The translations under genes and the position numbers were made by a program. Shown one piece after another: positions 34,850 to 43,785 of a stretch of 64,000 nucleotides of DNA (its first letter is position 1; each line of letters opens with the position of its first letter). A model generated the notes under the pieces. That model did no database searches and was not told the origin of the DNA. It saw nothing but the letters and a program-made list of their open reading frames with translations. Source of the DNA: Streptomyces sp. HB132 (GTDB lineage Bacteria > Actinomycetota > Actinomycetes > Streptomycetales > Streptomycetaceae). The DNA is taken from positions 372,001 to 436,000 of the forward strand of contig NZ_JAFBGA010000003.1 of NCBI RefSeq assembly GCF_016909575.1, given 5' to 3'.

Positions 34850-36403
34850 GTGACTGCTCTCACTCTCAGCACCTCAGGTGCGGCGACGCTGCGCGCCGAC
34901 GCGCTCGTCGTCGGCATCGCCAAGGGAGCCGGGTCCACGTCTGGGGACCTGGTCGTCGCACCGGGCGCCGAGGCCGTGGACAAGGCGTTCGACGGAAAGC
35001 TCGCCACCGTCCTGGCGACCCTCGGTGCCTCCGGCGCCGAAGGCGAAGTGACCAAGCTCCCCGCGCCGTCCGGCCTCAAGGCGCCGGTCGTCGTCGTGGT
35101 CGGACTCGGGCCGGTCCCGGCGAAGGACGACGCGTACGACTCCGAGGTCCTGCGCCGGGCCGCGGGCAGCGCCGCGCGTGCGCTGAAGGGTTCGAAGAAG
35201 GCCGGTTTCGCCCTGCCGACGGAGTCCGTCGAGGACGCGTCGGCCGTCGCGGAGGGCGCCCTGCTGGGCGCGTACGCCTTCACCGCCTACCAGGGCGGCG
35301 AGAACAAGCTCGCCCCCAAGGGTGCCAAGGCCGATGCCAGGAAGGTTCCGCTCGGCGAGGCCGTCCTGCTCGGCACCAAGCCGCGGGACAAGGCGTTCAA
35401 GGCGGCCGCCGAGCGCGCCGTCGCGGTCGCCGAGGAGATCAACCGGGCCCGCGACCTGATCAACACCCCGCCGAACGACCTGTACCCCGAGTCCTTCGCC
35501 GCCGTGGCCACCGCCGCGGGCAAGGAGCACGGCATCAAGGTGCAGGTCCTGGACGAGAAGGCGCTCGTCAAGGGCGGCTTCGGCGGCCTGCTCGGCGTGG
35601 GTCAGGGCTCCGCCCACGGCCCTCGCCTGGTCAAGCTGGCCTACACCCACCCCAAGGCGGAGAAGACGCTCGCCCTGGTCGGCAAGGGCATCACCTACGA
35701 CTCGGGCGGCATCTCGCTCAAGTCGCCCGGGCACAACGAGACGATGAAGTGCGACATGAGCGGCGCCGCCGCCGTGTTCGCCGCCGTCGTGTCGGCCGCC
35801 CGCCTCGGCCTCCGGGTCAACGTCACCGGCTGGCTGGCCCTCGCCGAGAACATGCCGTCCGGCAACGCCACCCGCCCCGGTGACGTGCTGCACATGTACA
35901 GCGGCAAGACCGTCGAGGTCCTGAACACCGACGCGGAGGGCCGCCTGGTCCTCGCCGACGCCCTGACCCGCGCCTCCGAGGAGAAGCCCGACGCGATCGT
36001 CGACGTGGCGACCCTCACGGGCGCGATGGTCCTGGCCCTCGGCAACCGCACCTTCGGCGTGATGTCCAACGACGACGCGTTCCGTACGTCGATCCACGAG
36101 ATCGCCGAGGAGGTCGGCGAGGCCTCCTGGCCGATGCCGCTCCCCGCCGACCTGCGCAAGGGCATGGACTCCCCGACCGCCGACATCGCCAACATGGGCG
36201 AGCGGATGGGCGGCGGCCTGGTGGCCGGTCTCTTCCTGAAGGAGTTCGTGGGCGAGGGCATCGCCTGGGCGCACCTGGACATCGCGGGCCCGGCCTTCCA
36301 CGAGGGCGCGCCGTACGGCTACACCCCCAAGGGCGGCACCGGATCAGCGGTCCGCACCCTGGTGCGGCTGGCCGAGCGCACCGCGGCCGGCGACCTCGGC
36401 TGA
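34850..36403 (+). CDS. pepA: Leucyl aminopeptidase PepA (M17 family)
   Basis: The 517-residue two-zinc peptidase removes N-terminal residues from peptides in the cytosol and is normally a hexamer. The family signature NTDAEGRLVLADAL is intact. Metal and catalytic residues are visible in GKGITYDSGGISLKSP, MKCDMSGAAAVFAA and the NTDAEGR block. The true start is the GTG at 34850 (MTALTLSTSG); the very long frame open upstream runs through cobS in a different frame and is spurious. Two tandem hairpins follow the stop. Confidence 0.95.
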   Translation: MTALTLSTSGAATLRADALVVGIAKGAGSTSGDLVVAPGAEAVDKAFDGKLATVLATLGASGAEGEVTKLPAPSGLKAPVVVVVGLGPVPAKDDAYDSEVLRRAAGSAARALKGSKKAGFALPTESVEDASAVAEGALLGAYAFTAYQGGENKLAPKGAKADARKVPLGEAVLLGTKPRDKAFKAAAERAVAVAEEINRARDLINTPPNDLYPESFAAVATAAGKEHGIKVQVLDEKALVKGGFGGLLGVGQGSAHGPRLVKLAYTHPKAEKTLALVGKGITYDSGGISLKSPGHNETMKCDMSGAAAVFAAVVSAARLGLRVNVTGWLALAENMPSGNATRPGDVLHMYSGKTVEVLNTDAEGRLVLADALTRASEEKPDAIVDVATLTGAMVLALGNRTFGVMSNDDAFRTSIHEIAEEVGEASWPMPLPADLRKGMDSPTADIANMGERMGGGLVAGLFLKEFVGEGIAWAHLDIAGPAFHEGAPYGYTPKGGTGSAVRTLVRLAERTAAGDLG

Positions 36404-36420
36404 GTCCCGGCTCACGGCGT

Positions 36421-36456
36421 CCGCGAGCGGCCCCCACGCGCGGGGTCCGCTCGCGG
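36421..36456 (+). terminator. First hairpin after pepA
   Basis: CCGCGAGCGG and CCGCTCGCGG arms (10 bp, perfect), with further CCCC/GGGG pairing inside. Confidence 0.75.
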
Positions 36457-36461
36457 CGCGC

Positions 36462-36489
36462 ACGGCCCCGGGCATACGTCCGGGGCCGT
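36462..36489 (+). terminator. Second hairpin after pepA
   Basis: ACGGCCCCGG and CCGGGGCCGT arms with the loop GCATACGT. The remaining 260 bases to lpd hold its promoter; only short shadow frames are present there. Confidence 0.8.
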
Positions 36490-36749
36490 CGGCGTTCACC
36501 CCGATGGCCCTGACCGGCTTTTCTTCGGAAATGTGTACGCTTCGGTGACCGTCGGGCCCGGATCTTCGTACGGCTCGGAGCAGGGGCCCGCGTCCCGTCC
36601 GCCCGCAACAAGTGCGAAGATGGGTTCTCGGCAGGACAGGGCCCCCACCACAGGGCCGAATATCGCAAGCGGCCGAACACCAGCCGACCGGCCGGTCACA
36701 CCCCAGCGACGGGGCCCGGCGTACGGCGCACATGCATGGAGGACGTGAC

Positions 36750-38138
36750 GTGGCGAACGACGCCAGCACTGTTTTCGACCTAGTGATCCTCGGCGGTGGT
36801 AGTGGCGGTTACGCCGCGGCCCTGCGCGGAGCTCAGCTGGGCCTGGACGTCGCCCTGATCGAGAAGGGCAAGGTCGGCGGCACCTGCCTGCACAACGGCT
36901 GCATCCCCACGAAGGCGCTGCTGCACGCCGGCGAGATCGCCGACCAGGCCCGTGAGGCCGAGCAGTTCGGTGTGAAGGCCACCTTCGAGGGCATCGACAT
37001 GGAGGCCGTCCACAAGTACAAGGACGACGTGATCTCGGGCCTGTACAAGGGTCTGCAGGGTCTCGTCGCCTCGCGCAAGGTGCACTACATCGAGGGTGAG
37101 GGCAAGCTCTCGTCGCCCACCTCGGTGGATGTCAACGGTCAGCGCGTCCAGGGCCGCCACGTGCTCCTGGCGACCGGCTCCGTGCCGAAGTCGCTGCCCG
37201 GCCTGGAGATCGACGGCAACCGCGTCATCTCTTCGGACCACGCGCTGAAGCTGGACCGCGTACCGAAGTCCGCCATCGTCCTGGGCGGCGGCGTCATCGG
37301 CGTCGAGTTCGCCTCGGCGTGGAAGTCCTTCGGCACCGAGGTCACCATCGTCGAGGGTCTGAAGCACCTGGTCCCTGTCGAGGACGAGAACAGCTCCAAG
37401 CTTCTTGAGCGCGCGTTCCGCAAGCGCGGCATCAAGTTCAACCTCGGCACCTTCTTCGACAAGGCCGAGTACACGCAGGACGGCGTGAAGGTCTCCCTCG
37501 CCGACGGCAAGACCTTCGAGGCGGAGGTGCTGCTGGTCGCGATCGGCCGCGGCCCGGTCTCGCAGGGCCTGGGCTACGAGGAGGCCGGTGTCGCGATGGA
37601 CCGCGGCTACGTCCTCGTCGACGAGTACATGCAGACCAACGTGCCGACCGTCTCGGCCGTCGGTGACCTGGTCCCGACCCTCCAGCTCGCCCACGTCGGC
37701 TTCGCCGAGGGCATCCTGGTGGCGGAGCGGCTCGCCGGTCTCAAGACCGTGCCGGTCGACTACGACGGCGTGCCGAAGGTGACGTACTGCCACCCCGAGG
37801 TCGCCTCCGTCGGTATCACCGAGGCCAAGGCCAAGGAGATCTACGGTGCGGACAAGGTCGTCACCCTCAAGTACAACCTCGCGGGCAACGGCAAGAGCAA
37901 GATCCTGAAGACCGCGGGCGAGATCAAGCTCGTCCAGGTCAAGGACGGTGCCGTGGTCGGCGTCCACATGGTCGGTGACCGTATGGGCGAGCAGGTCGGC
38001 GAAGCCCAGCTGATCTACAACTGGGAGGCGCTGCCGGCCGAGGTCGCGCAGCTCATCCACGCCCACCCGACGCAGAACGAGGCGATGGGCGAGGCCCACC
38101 TGGCCCTGGCCGGCAAGCCTCTCCACTCCCACGACTGA
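36750..38138 (+). CDS. lpdA: Dihydrolipoamide dehydrogenase (E3)
   Basis: E3 reoxidises the dihydrolipoyl arms of the 2-oxoacid dehydrogenase complexes, passing electrons to NAD+. The 462-residue flavoprotein has the FAD motif LVILGGGSGGYAAALRGAQLG at its N-terminus and the redox-active disulfide GGTCLHNGCIPTKAL. The NAD motif is IVLGGGVIGVEFAS, and the C-terminal interface domain ends HAHPTQNEAMGEAHLA with the catalytic His-Glu pair. The GTG at 36750 is preceded by GGAGG. It is followed 56 bases later by the E2 gene. Confidence 0.96.
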   Translation: MANDASTVFDLVILGGGSGGYAAALRGAQLGLDVALIEKGKVGGTCLHNGCIPTKALLHAGEIADQAREAEQFGVKATFEGIDMEAVHKYKDDVISGLYKGLQGLVASRKVHYIEGEGKLSSPTSVDVNGQRVQGRHVLLATGSVPKSLPGLEIDGNRVISSDHALKLDRVPKSAIVLGGGVIGVEFASAWKSFGTEVTIVEGLKHLVPVEDENSSKLLERAFRKRGIKFNLGTFFDKAEYTQDGVKVSLADGKTFEAEVLLVAIGRGPVSQGLGYEEAGVAMDRGYVLVDEYMQTNVPTVSAVGDLVPTLQLAHVGFAEGILVAERLAGLKTVPVDYDGVPKVTYCHPEVASVGITEAKAKEIYGADKVVTLKYNLAGNGKSKILKTAGEIKLVQVKDGAVVGVHMVGDRMGEQVGEAQLIYNWEALPAEVAQLIHAHPTQNEAMGEAHLALAGKPLHSHD

Positions 38139-38194
38139 TCCAGTCCCGGGGACGACCGACCACTTCCGCACTTTCGTAAGGAGCAACTGAAACC

Positions 38195-39973
38195 ATGTCG
38201 GTTTCCGTAACCCTTCCGGCGCTCGGCGAGAGCGTCACCGAGGGCACCGTCACCCGCTGGCTGAAGGCCGAGGGCGAGCACGTCGAGGCCGACGAGCCGC
38301 TGCTCGAGGTCTCGACCGACAAGGTCGACACCGAGATCCCCGCGCCCGCCTCCGGCGTGCTGTCGTCCATCAAGGTCGCCGAGGACGAGACCGTCGAGGT
38401 CGGTGCCGAGCTGGCCGTCATCGACGACGGCTCCGGCGCCCCCGCGGCCGAGGCCGCGCCGGCCGCTGAGCCGGAGGCCGCCCCGGCTCCGGCCGAGGAG
38501 ACTCCGGCGCCCGCCGCCGAGGCCCCTGCCGCCGAGGCTCCCGCCGCCGCTCCGGCCGGTGGTGCCTCCGGCACCGACGTCACCCTTCCGGCGCTCGGCG
38601 AGAGCGTCACCGAGGGCACCGTCACCCGCTGGCTGAAGGAGGTCGGCGAGGAGGTCGCGGAGGACGAGCCCCTGCTCGAGGTCTCCACGGACAAGGTCGA
38701 CACCGAGATCCCCGCCCCGGTCGCCGGCGTGCTGCTGGAGATCGTCGTCGGCGAGGACGAGACCGCCGAGGTCGGCGCCAAGCTCGCCGTCATCGGTGCT
38801 CCGGGTGCCGCACCGGCCGCCGCTCCGGCGGAGGCCGCCCCGGCCCCCGCCGCCGCTCCGGCTCCGGCTGCACCCGCCGCACCGGAACCGGCCGCGCAGG
38901 CTCCGGCAGCTCCCGCCGCACCGGCTCCCGCCGCTCCGGCACCGGCCGCTCCGGCACCGGCACCTGCCGCGCCCGCCGCACCGGCTCCCGCTCCGGCCGC
39001 GCAGGCTCCGGCTCCGGCCGCTCCGTCGGCGCCCGCCGCCGACGACGGCGCGTACGTCACGCCGCTGGTCCGCAAGCTCGCCGCCGAGAACGGCGTCGAC
39101 CTGGGCGCGGTCAAGGGCACCGGCGTCGGTGGCCGTATCCGCAAGCAGGACGTGGTGGCCGCCGCGGAGGCCGCCAAGGCCGCCGCAGCCGCGCCGGCTC
39201 CGGCCGCCGCCGCTCCCGCGGCCAAGGCCGCGCCGAAGCTCGAGGCGTCCCCGCTGCGCGGTCAGACGGTCAAGATGACCCGCATGCGCAAGGTCATCGG
39301 CGACAACATGATGAAGGCCCTGCACTCGCAGGCCCAGCTGACCACGGTCCTCGAGGTCGACATCACGAAGCTGATGAAGCTGCGCAACCAGGCGAAGGAG
39401 TCCTTCGCCGCCCGTGAGGGCGTCAAGCTGTCCCCGATGCCGTTCTTCGTGAAGGCGGCGGCCCAGGCGCTGAAGGCCCACCCGGTCGTCAACGCCCGGA
39501 TCAACGAGGACGAGGGCACCATCACGTACTTCGACTCGGAGAACATCGGCATCGCCGTGGACGCCGAGAAGGGTCTGATGACTCCGGTCATCAAGGGTGC
39601 GGGTGACCTGAACATCGCGGGTATCGCGAAGAAGACCGCCGAGCTGGCCGGCAAGGCCCGCGGTGGCGGCCTCACCCCGGACGACATGTCCGGCGCGACC
39701 TTCACCGTCAGCAACACCGGTTCGCGCGGTGCGCTGTTCGACACGGTCATCGTGCCGCCGAACCAGGCGGCCATCCTGGGCATCGGCGCCACCGTCAAGC
39801 GTCCGGCGGTCATCGAGACCGCCGAGGGCACCGTCATCGGCGTCCGCGACATGACGTACCTCTCGCTCTCCTACGACCACCGTCTGGTGGACGGCGCGGA
39901 CGCCGCCCGCTACCTGACCACGGTCAAGGCGATCCTCGAGGCCGGCGAGTTCGAGGTCGAGCTCGGCCTCTGA
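38195..39973 (+). CDS. sucB: 2-oxoacid dehydrogenase E2 (dihydrolipoamide acyltransferase), two lipoyl domains
   Basis: This 592-residue E2 forms the core of the complex. Two lipoyl domains (about 1-77 and 125-201) each carry the lipoylated Lys in [11 protein letters not shown]. Long Ala/Pro linkers separate them from the peripheral subunit-binding domain (about 285-322, [20 protein letters not shown]) and from the catalytic acyltransferase domain, with [12 protein letters not shown] near the C-terminus. It is usually named SucB, but in actinobacteria a single E2 serves both pyruvate and 2-oxoglutarate dehydrogenases. The nearby lpd and aceE favour at least a pyruvate dehydrogenase role. AAGGAG SD. 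Confidence 0.93.
   Translation: MSVSVTLPALGESVTEGTVTRWLKAEGEHVEADEPLLEVSTDKVDTEIPAPASGVLSSIKVAEDETVEVGAELAVIDDGSGAPAAEAAPAAEPEAAPAPAEETPAPAAEAPAAEAPAAAPAGGASGTDVTLPALGESVTEGTVTRWLKEVGEEVAEDEPLLEVSTDKVDTEIPAPVAGVLLEIVVGEDETAEVGAKLAVIGAPGAAPAAAPAEAAPAPAAAPAPAAPAAPEPAAQAPAAPAAPAPAAPAPAAPAPAPAAPAAPAPAPAAQAPAPAAPSAPAADDGAYVTPLVRKLAAENGVDLGAVKGTGVGGRIRKQDVVAAAEAAKAAAAAPAPAAAAPAAKAAPKLEASPLRGQTVKMTRMRKVIGDNMMKALHSQAQLTTVLEVDITKLMKLRNQAKESFAAREGVKLSPMPFFVKAAAQALKAHPVVNARINEDEGTITYFDSENIGIAVDAEKGLMTPVIKGAGDLNIAGIAKKTAELAGKARGGGLTPDDMSGATFTVSNTGSRGALFDTVIVPPNQAAILGIGATVKRPAVIETAEGTVIGVRDMTYLSLSYDHRLVDGADAARYLTTVKAILEAGEFEVELGL
38210..38267 (+). repeat. 58-nt direct repeat, copy 1 (lipoyl domain 1)
   Basis: These 58 bases are identical to 38582-38639 and encode the start of each lipoyl domain ([19 protein letters not shown]). 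The offset is 372 bases, or 124 codons. Confidence 0.9.
38582..38639 (+). repeat. 58-nt direct repeat, copy 2 (lipoyl domain 2)
   Basis: Identical in DNA to 38210-38267, while the flanking sequence diverges. This suggests recent homogenisation of the two domains. Confidence 0.9.
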
Positions 39974-40002
39974 GCCGTGCAGCTGTAACCAGCCTCACCA
40001 GT

Positions 40003-40039
40003 GGCGCCCCCGTCCGGAACACCTCCGGGCGGGGGCGCC
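40003..40039 (+). terminator. Terminator after the E2 gene
   Basis: Fifteen-base arms (40003-40017 and 40025-40039), one of them a G-T pair, with loop AACACCT, 30 bases past the E2 stop. Confidence 0.85.
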
Positions 40040-40046
40040 GCCGTAT

Positions 40047-40056
40047 TGTCTAGACA
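40047..40056. promoter_or_regulatory. Palindromic putative operator of the GntR gene
   Basis: TGTCTAGACA is a perfect 10-bp palindrome 66 bases before the GntR start. FadR-type GntR proteins often bind TNGTC/GACNA-like palindromes, so autoregulation is plausible. Confidence 0.5.
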
Positions 40057-40121
40057 CCACCGGTCGCCCTCGGACGCCGTGTTGGTGGAGAGCAGTACCG
40101 GTTCGCCCGAAGGAGCCCGTC

Positions 40122-40745
40122 ATGACCCCGCCCGTCGTCCACTCGCTGCGCGAGCAGATCCGCGAGCACATCGTGGACGGGATAGTCAGCGGGCGCTGGA
40201 AGCCGGGTGAGCGGATCGTGGAGCGTCGCATCGCGACCGAGCTGGAGGTCAGCCAGACACCCGTGCGCGAGGCGCTGCGCGAGCTGGAGACCCTGCGGCT
40301 GATCGAGTCGGCGCCCAACAAGGGCGTGCGGGTCCGGAACCTGACCGCCGCCGATCTGGAGGAGAGCTACCCCGTGCGGGCCGGGCTGGAGCAGATGGCG
40401 GCGGAGCTGGCGGCCCCCGCGCTCGCCGAGGACTGCTCCGCGCTGACGCCGCACGTGGCGGCGCTGTACGAGGCGGACCGGCTGGCCGACGGCGAGGCGC
40501 AGGTACGGCACACGGTCGCCTTCCACCGGGAGCTGGTGCGCGCCGCCGGGAACGCCGTGCTGCTGCACACCTGGGAGGGGCTGGGCATCGAGGTGTTCAC
40601 GGCCCTGTCGATCCGCTGGCTGGGCACGGTGCAGAAGTCGTACGCGGAGGAGCACGAGGCACTCATCGAGGCGTTCCTGCGTCGGGACCCGCGGATCGCC
40701 GTGCTGGTGAAGGAACACGTCCTCGGGTGCGCGCCGCGCGCCTGA
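40122..40745 (+). CDS. GntR-family (FadR subfamily) transcriptional regulator
   Basis: The 207-residue regulator has an N-terminal winged helix (SLREQIREHIVDGIVSGRW, then LEVSQTPVREALRELETLRL) and an all-alpha FCD effector domain whose histidines (HVAALYE, HTVAFHRELVRA) could bind a metal and a carboxylate ligand. It sits between the E2 gene and aceE, facing aceE on the same strand. Control of pyruvate dehydrogenase by a GntR protein is known from PdhR in enteric bacteria, so the same logic is plausible here. SD: GAAGGAG. Confidence 0.9.
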   Translation: MTPPVVHSLREQIREHIVDGIVSGRWKPGERIVERRIATELEVSQTPVREALRELETLRLIESAPNKGVRVRNLTAADLEESYPVRAGLEQMAAELAAPALAEDCSALTPHVAALYEADRLADGEAQVRHTVAFHRELVRAAGNAVLLHTWEGLGIEVFTALSIRWLGTVQKSYAEEHEALIEAFLRRDPRIAVLVKEHVLGCAPRA

Positions 40746-40893
40746 GGCGTGTCCGCCCCGTCCGGCCCGGGACTCCTGTCCGTACGGCCACGCCCATCTG
40801 CGGCGCGGTCCGCTCCGCCGTGCAGGTCAGTGCCCGTTTCACCCCCTTGATCCCGTCACTCCGTGCCCTGTTTCGCGGCACCGCATGCCACTT

Positions 40894-40943
40894 TTCTTCA
40901 TATCAAGAAGTTTTGCCCTTCACCCTTTGATCGATCATCGATC
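40894..40943. promoter_or_regulatory. AT-rich inverted repeats upstream of aceE
   Basis: TTCTT-CATATC-AAGAA (40894-40909) and GATCGAT-C-ATCGATC (40929-40943) are two perfect inverted repeats in an AT-rich island 100-150 bases before the aceE start. They are good candidates for operators of the nearby GntR or another regulator. The 295-base gap contains no other gene. Confidence 0.5.
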
Positions 40944-41040
40944 GGCGACTTACAGTTCAGTCGCGGGCCCACCGGCCCGATCGCCCTGTCCTGCCAGTCA
41001 GGGCCTTCTCCACCCCCTCCCACTCCGGAAGGCGGCGATC

Positions 41041-43710
41041 ATGACCGACCCCGTAGCAAAGCTTCCGAGCGAGCTCGACCAGCTCCCGGACCGCGACCCC
41101 GAGGAGACCGCCGAGTGGGCGGCCTCCCTGGACGCCGTCACCAAGGCCGCGGGCCCGCACCGCGCCGCGTACCTGATGCGGCGTTCGCTCCAGCACGCTG
41201 AGGGCGCCGGCATCGCGCTGCCCAAGCTGCTGGAGAGCGATTACGTCAACACCATCCCCACCTCCGCCGAGCCCGCGTTCGACGGCGACCTGGAGATGGA
41301 ATCGAAGATCACCGCGTGGAACCGCTGGAACGCGGCCGCGATGGTCACCCGTGGCGCCCGGTACGGCGTCGGCGGTCACATCGCCACGTTCGCCTCGGCG
41401 GCATGGCTGTACGAGACCGGCTTCAACCACTTCTTCCGCGGCAAGGAAGGTGACGGCTCCGGCGACCAGCTCTACATCCAGGGCCACGCCTCGCCCGGCA
41501 TCTACGCCCGCGCCTTCCTCGACGGCCGCCTCGGCGAGCAGCAGCTCGACAACTTCCGCCAGGAGTCGGGCGGCGACGGCCTGCCGTCCTACCCGCACCC
41601 GCGGCGGCTGCCCTGGCTGTGGGAGTTCCCCACGGTGTCGATGGGCCTCGGCCCGCTCTCTGCGATCTACCAGGCGCGCTTCAACCGCTATCTGACCAAC
41701 CGCAAGATCAAGGACACGTCGAACTCGCACGTCTGGGCCTTCCTGGGCGACGGCGAGATGGACGAGCCCGAGTCGACCGCGGCCCTCGCCCTCGCGGCCC
41801 GTGAGCAGCTCGACAACCTGACCTTCGTCATCAACTGCAACCTGCAGCGCCTCGACGGCCCGGTCCGCGCCAACTTCCGCGTGGTCCAGGAGCTGGAGGG
41901 CGCGTTCCGCGGGGCCGGCTGGAACGTCATCAAGACGCTCTGGGGCAACGCCTGGGACGAGCTGTTCCAGCTGGACACCACCGGCGCGCTGATCCGGCGC
42001 CTGCGCGAAGTCCCGGACGCGCAGTTCCAGACGTACGCGACCCGCGACGTGGCCTACATCCGCGAGCACTTCTTCGGCGCCGAGCCGGCGCTCGCCGAGC
42101 TGGCGAAACTGCTGAGCGACGCCAAGATCGCCGAGTGTTTCTACAGCTCCCGCGGCGGCCACGAGGCCCGCAAGGTGTACGCGGCCTACCGCGCGGCCGT
42201 CGAGCACAAGGGTGCGCCGACCGTGATCCTGGCCCAGACGGTCAAGGGCTACACGCTCGGCAAGGGCTTCGAGTCCAAGAACGCCAACCACCAGATGAAG
42301 AAGCTGTCGACCGACGAGTTCAAGGGCATGCGCGAGCTGCTCGGCCTCCCGATCCCGGACAGCGCCTTCCAGGACGGGCTGGTCCCCTACGGCCACCCCG
42401 GCGCCGACTCCCCGGAGGTCCGCTACCTCCAGGAGCGCCGTGCCGCCCTCGGTGGCCCCGCCCCCGCCCGCCGGGTGCACGCGGTGGCTCTTCCGCAGCC
42501 CGAGGAGCGCGCGTTCAAGGCCCTGTACAAGGGTTCCGGCAAGCAGGAGATGGCCACCACCATGGCGTTCGTCCGCCTGGTGAAGGACCTGATGCGGGAC
42601 AAGGAGACCGGCAGGCGCTGGGTTCCGATCGTCCCGGACGAGGCCCGTACCTTCGGTATGGAGTCGCTGTTCCCCTCGGCCGGCATCTACTCGCCGCTCG
42701 GCCAGACGTACGAGCCGGTCGACCGCGACCAGCTGATGTACTACAAGGAGGCCAAGGACGGCCAGATCCTCAACGAGGGGATCACCGAGGCCGGTGCCAT
42801 GGCCGACTTCATCGCCGCCGCCTCGTCGTACGCGACGCACGGCGAGACGATGATCCCGTTCTACATCTTCTACTCGATGTTCGGCTGGCAGCGGACCGGC
42901 GACCAGATGTGGCAGCTCGCCGACCAGCTCGGCAAGGGCTTCATCGTCGGCGCCACGGCCGGCCGTACGACCCTGACGGGTGAGGGCCTCCAGCACGCGG
43001 ACGGCCACTCGCACCTGATCGCGTCCACGAACCCGGCGTCGCTCAACTACGACCCGGCGTTCGCGTACGAGATCGCGGTGATCGTCAAGGACGGTCTGCG
43101 CCGGATGTACGGCCCGGACGCCGAGGACGTCTTCTACTACCTGACGGTCTACAACGAGCCGAAGCGGCAGCCCGCGATGCCCGAGGGCGTCGAGGACGGC
43201 ATCGTCAAGGGCCTGTACCGCTTCAAGGAGGGCACGCCCGCCACGGCGGACGCGCCCCGGATCCAGCTGCTGGGCTCCGGCACGGCGATCCACTGGGTCC
43301 TTCAGGCCCAGGAACTGCTCGCCGCCGACTGGGGCGTCACGGCCGACGTCTGGTCCGCCACCTCGTGGGGCGAGCTGCGCCGTGACGCGCTGGAGTCCGA
43401 CGAGGCGCTGCTCCGCGGCGAGGAGCGCGTGCCGTACGTGGCCCAGGCGCTGTCGGGTGCCCCGGGCCCGGTCCTCGCGGTCAGCGACTGGATGCGCGCG
43501 GTCCCGGACTCGATCAGCCAGTGGGTGGAGCAGGACTGGTCCTCGCTCGGCACGGACGGTTTCGGCCTCTCCGACACCCGCGAGGGCGCGCGTCGGCACT
43601 TCGGTGTCGACCCGCAGTCCGTCACGGTCGCCGCGCTGGCCCAGCTGGCCCGCCGTGGCGAGATCCCGGCGTCCAAGGTCAAGGAGGCCCGGGAGAAGTA
43701 CGGCATGTGA
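41041..43710 (+). CDS. aceE: Pyruvate dehydrogenase E1 component, homodimeric (AceE)
   Basis: AceE decarboxylates pyruvate with thiamine diphosphate and acetylates the E2 lipoyl arm. The 889-residue length is typical of homodimeric E1. The ThDP/Mg site is LGDGEMDEPEST with NCNLQRLDGPVRAN. QTVKGYTLGKGFESKNANHQ and the transketolase-like GITEAGAMADFIAAASSYATHG are intact. The ATG at 41041 (MTDPVAKLPS) has GGAAGG upstream; the open frame before it is non-coding. It is followed by a strong terminator, so it is transcribed alone from its own regulated promoter. Confidence 0.97.
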   Translation: MTDPVAKLPSELDQLPDRDPEETAEWAASLDAVTKAAGPHRAAYLMRRSLQHAEGAGIALPKLLESDYVNTIPTSAEPAFDGDLEMESKITAWNRWNAAAMVTRGARYGVGGHIATFASAAWLYETGFNHFFRGKEGDGSGDQLYIQGHASPGIYARAFLDGRLGEQQLDNFRQESGGDGLPSYPHPRRLPWLWEFPTVSMGLGPLSAIYQARFNRYLTNRKIKDTSNSHVWAFLGDGEMDEPESTAALALAAREQLDNLTFVINCNLQRLDGPVRANFRVVQELEGAFRGAGWNVIKTLWGNAWDELFQLDTTGALIRRLREVPDAQFQTYATRDVAYIREHFFGAEPALAELAKLLSDAKIAECFYSSRGGHEARKVYAAYRAAVEHKGAPTVILAQTVKGYTLGKGFESKNANHQMKKLSTDEFKGMRELLGLPIPDSAFQDGLVPYGHPGADSPEVRYLQERRAALGGPAPARRVHAVALPQPEERAFKALYKGSGKQEMATTMAFVRLVKDLMRDKETGRRWVPIVPDEARTFGMESLFPSAGIYSPLGQTYEPVDRDQLMYYKEAKDGQILNEGITEAGAMADFIAAASSYATHGETMIPFYIFYSMFGWQRTGDQMWQLADQLGKGFIVGATAGRTTLTGEGLQHADGHSHLIASTNPASLNYDPAFAYEIAVIVKDGLRRMYGPDAEDVFYYLTVYNEPKRQPAMPEGVEDGIVKGLYRFKEGTPATADAPRIQLLGSGTAIHWVLQAQELLAADWGVTADVWSATSWGELRRDALESDEALLRGEERVPYVAQALSGAPGPVLAVSDWMRAVPDSISQWVEQDWSSLGTDGFGLSDTREGARRHFGVDPQSVTVAALAQLARRGEIPASKVKEAREKYGM

Positions 43711-43716
43711 GTCCGG

Positions 43717-43752
43717 GCGGGGCGGGTACCGGTGGTCCGGTACCCGCCCCGC
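43717..43752 (+). terminator. aceE terminator
   Basis: A perfect 16-bp inverted repeat with a TGGT loop starts 7 bases after the aceE stop. Confidence 0.9.
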
Positions 43753-43785
43753 TGTCGCCGTTCCGCCCGGCCCACAATGGGTTCC

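Noticed and set aside
36533..36748. A 71-codon frame before lpd
   Set aside because: No recognisable domain, no clear SD, and it lies in the expected promoter and leader region of lpd.
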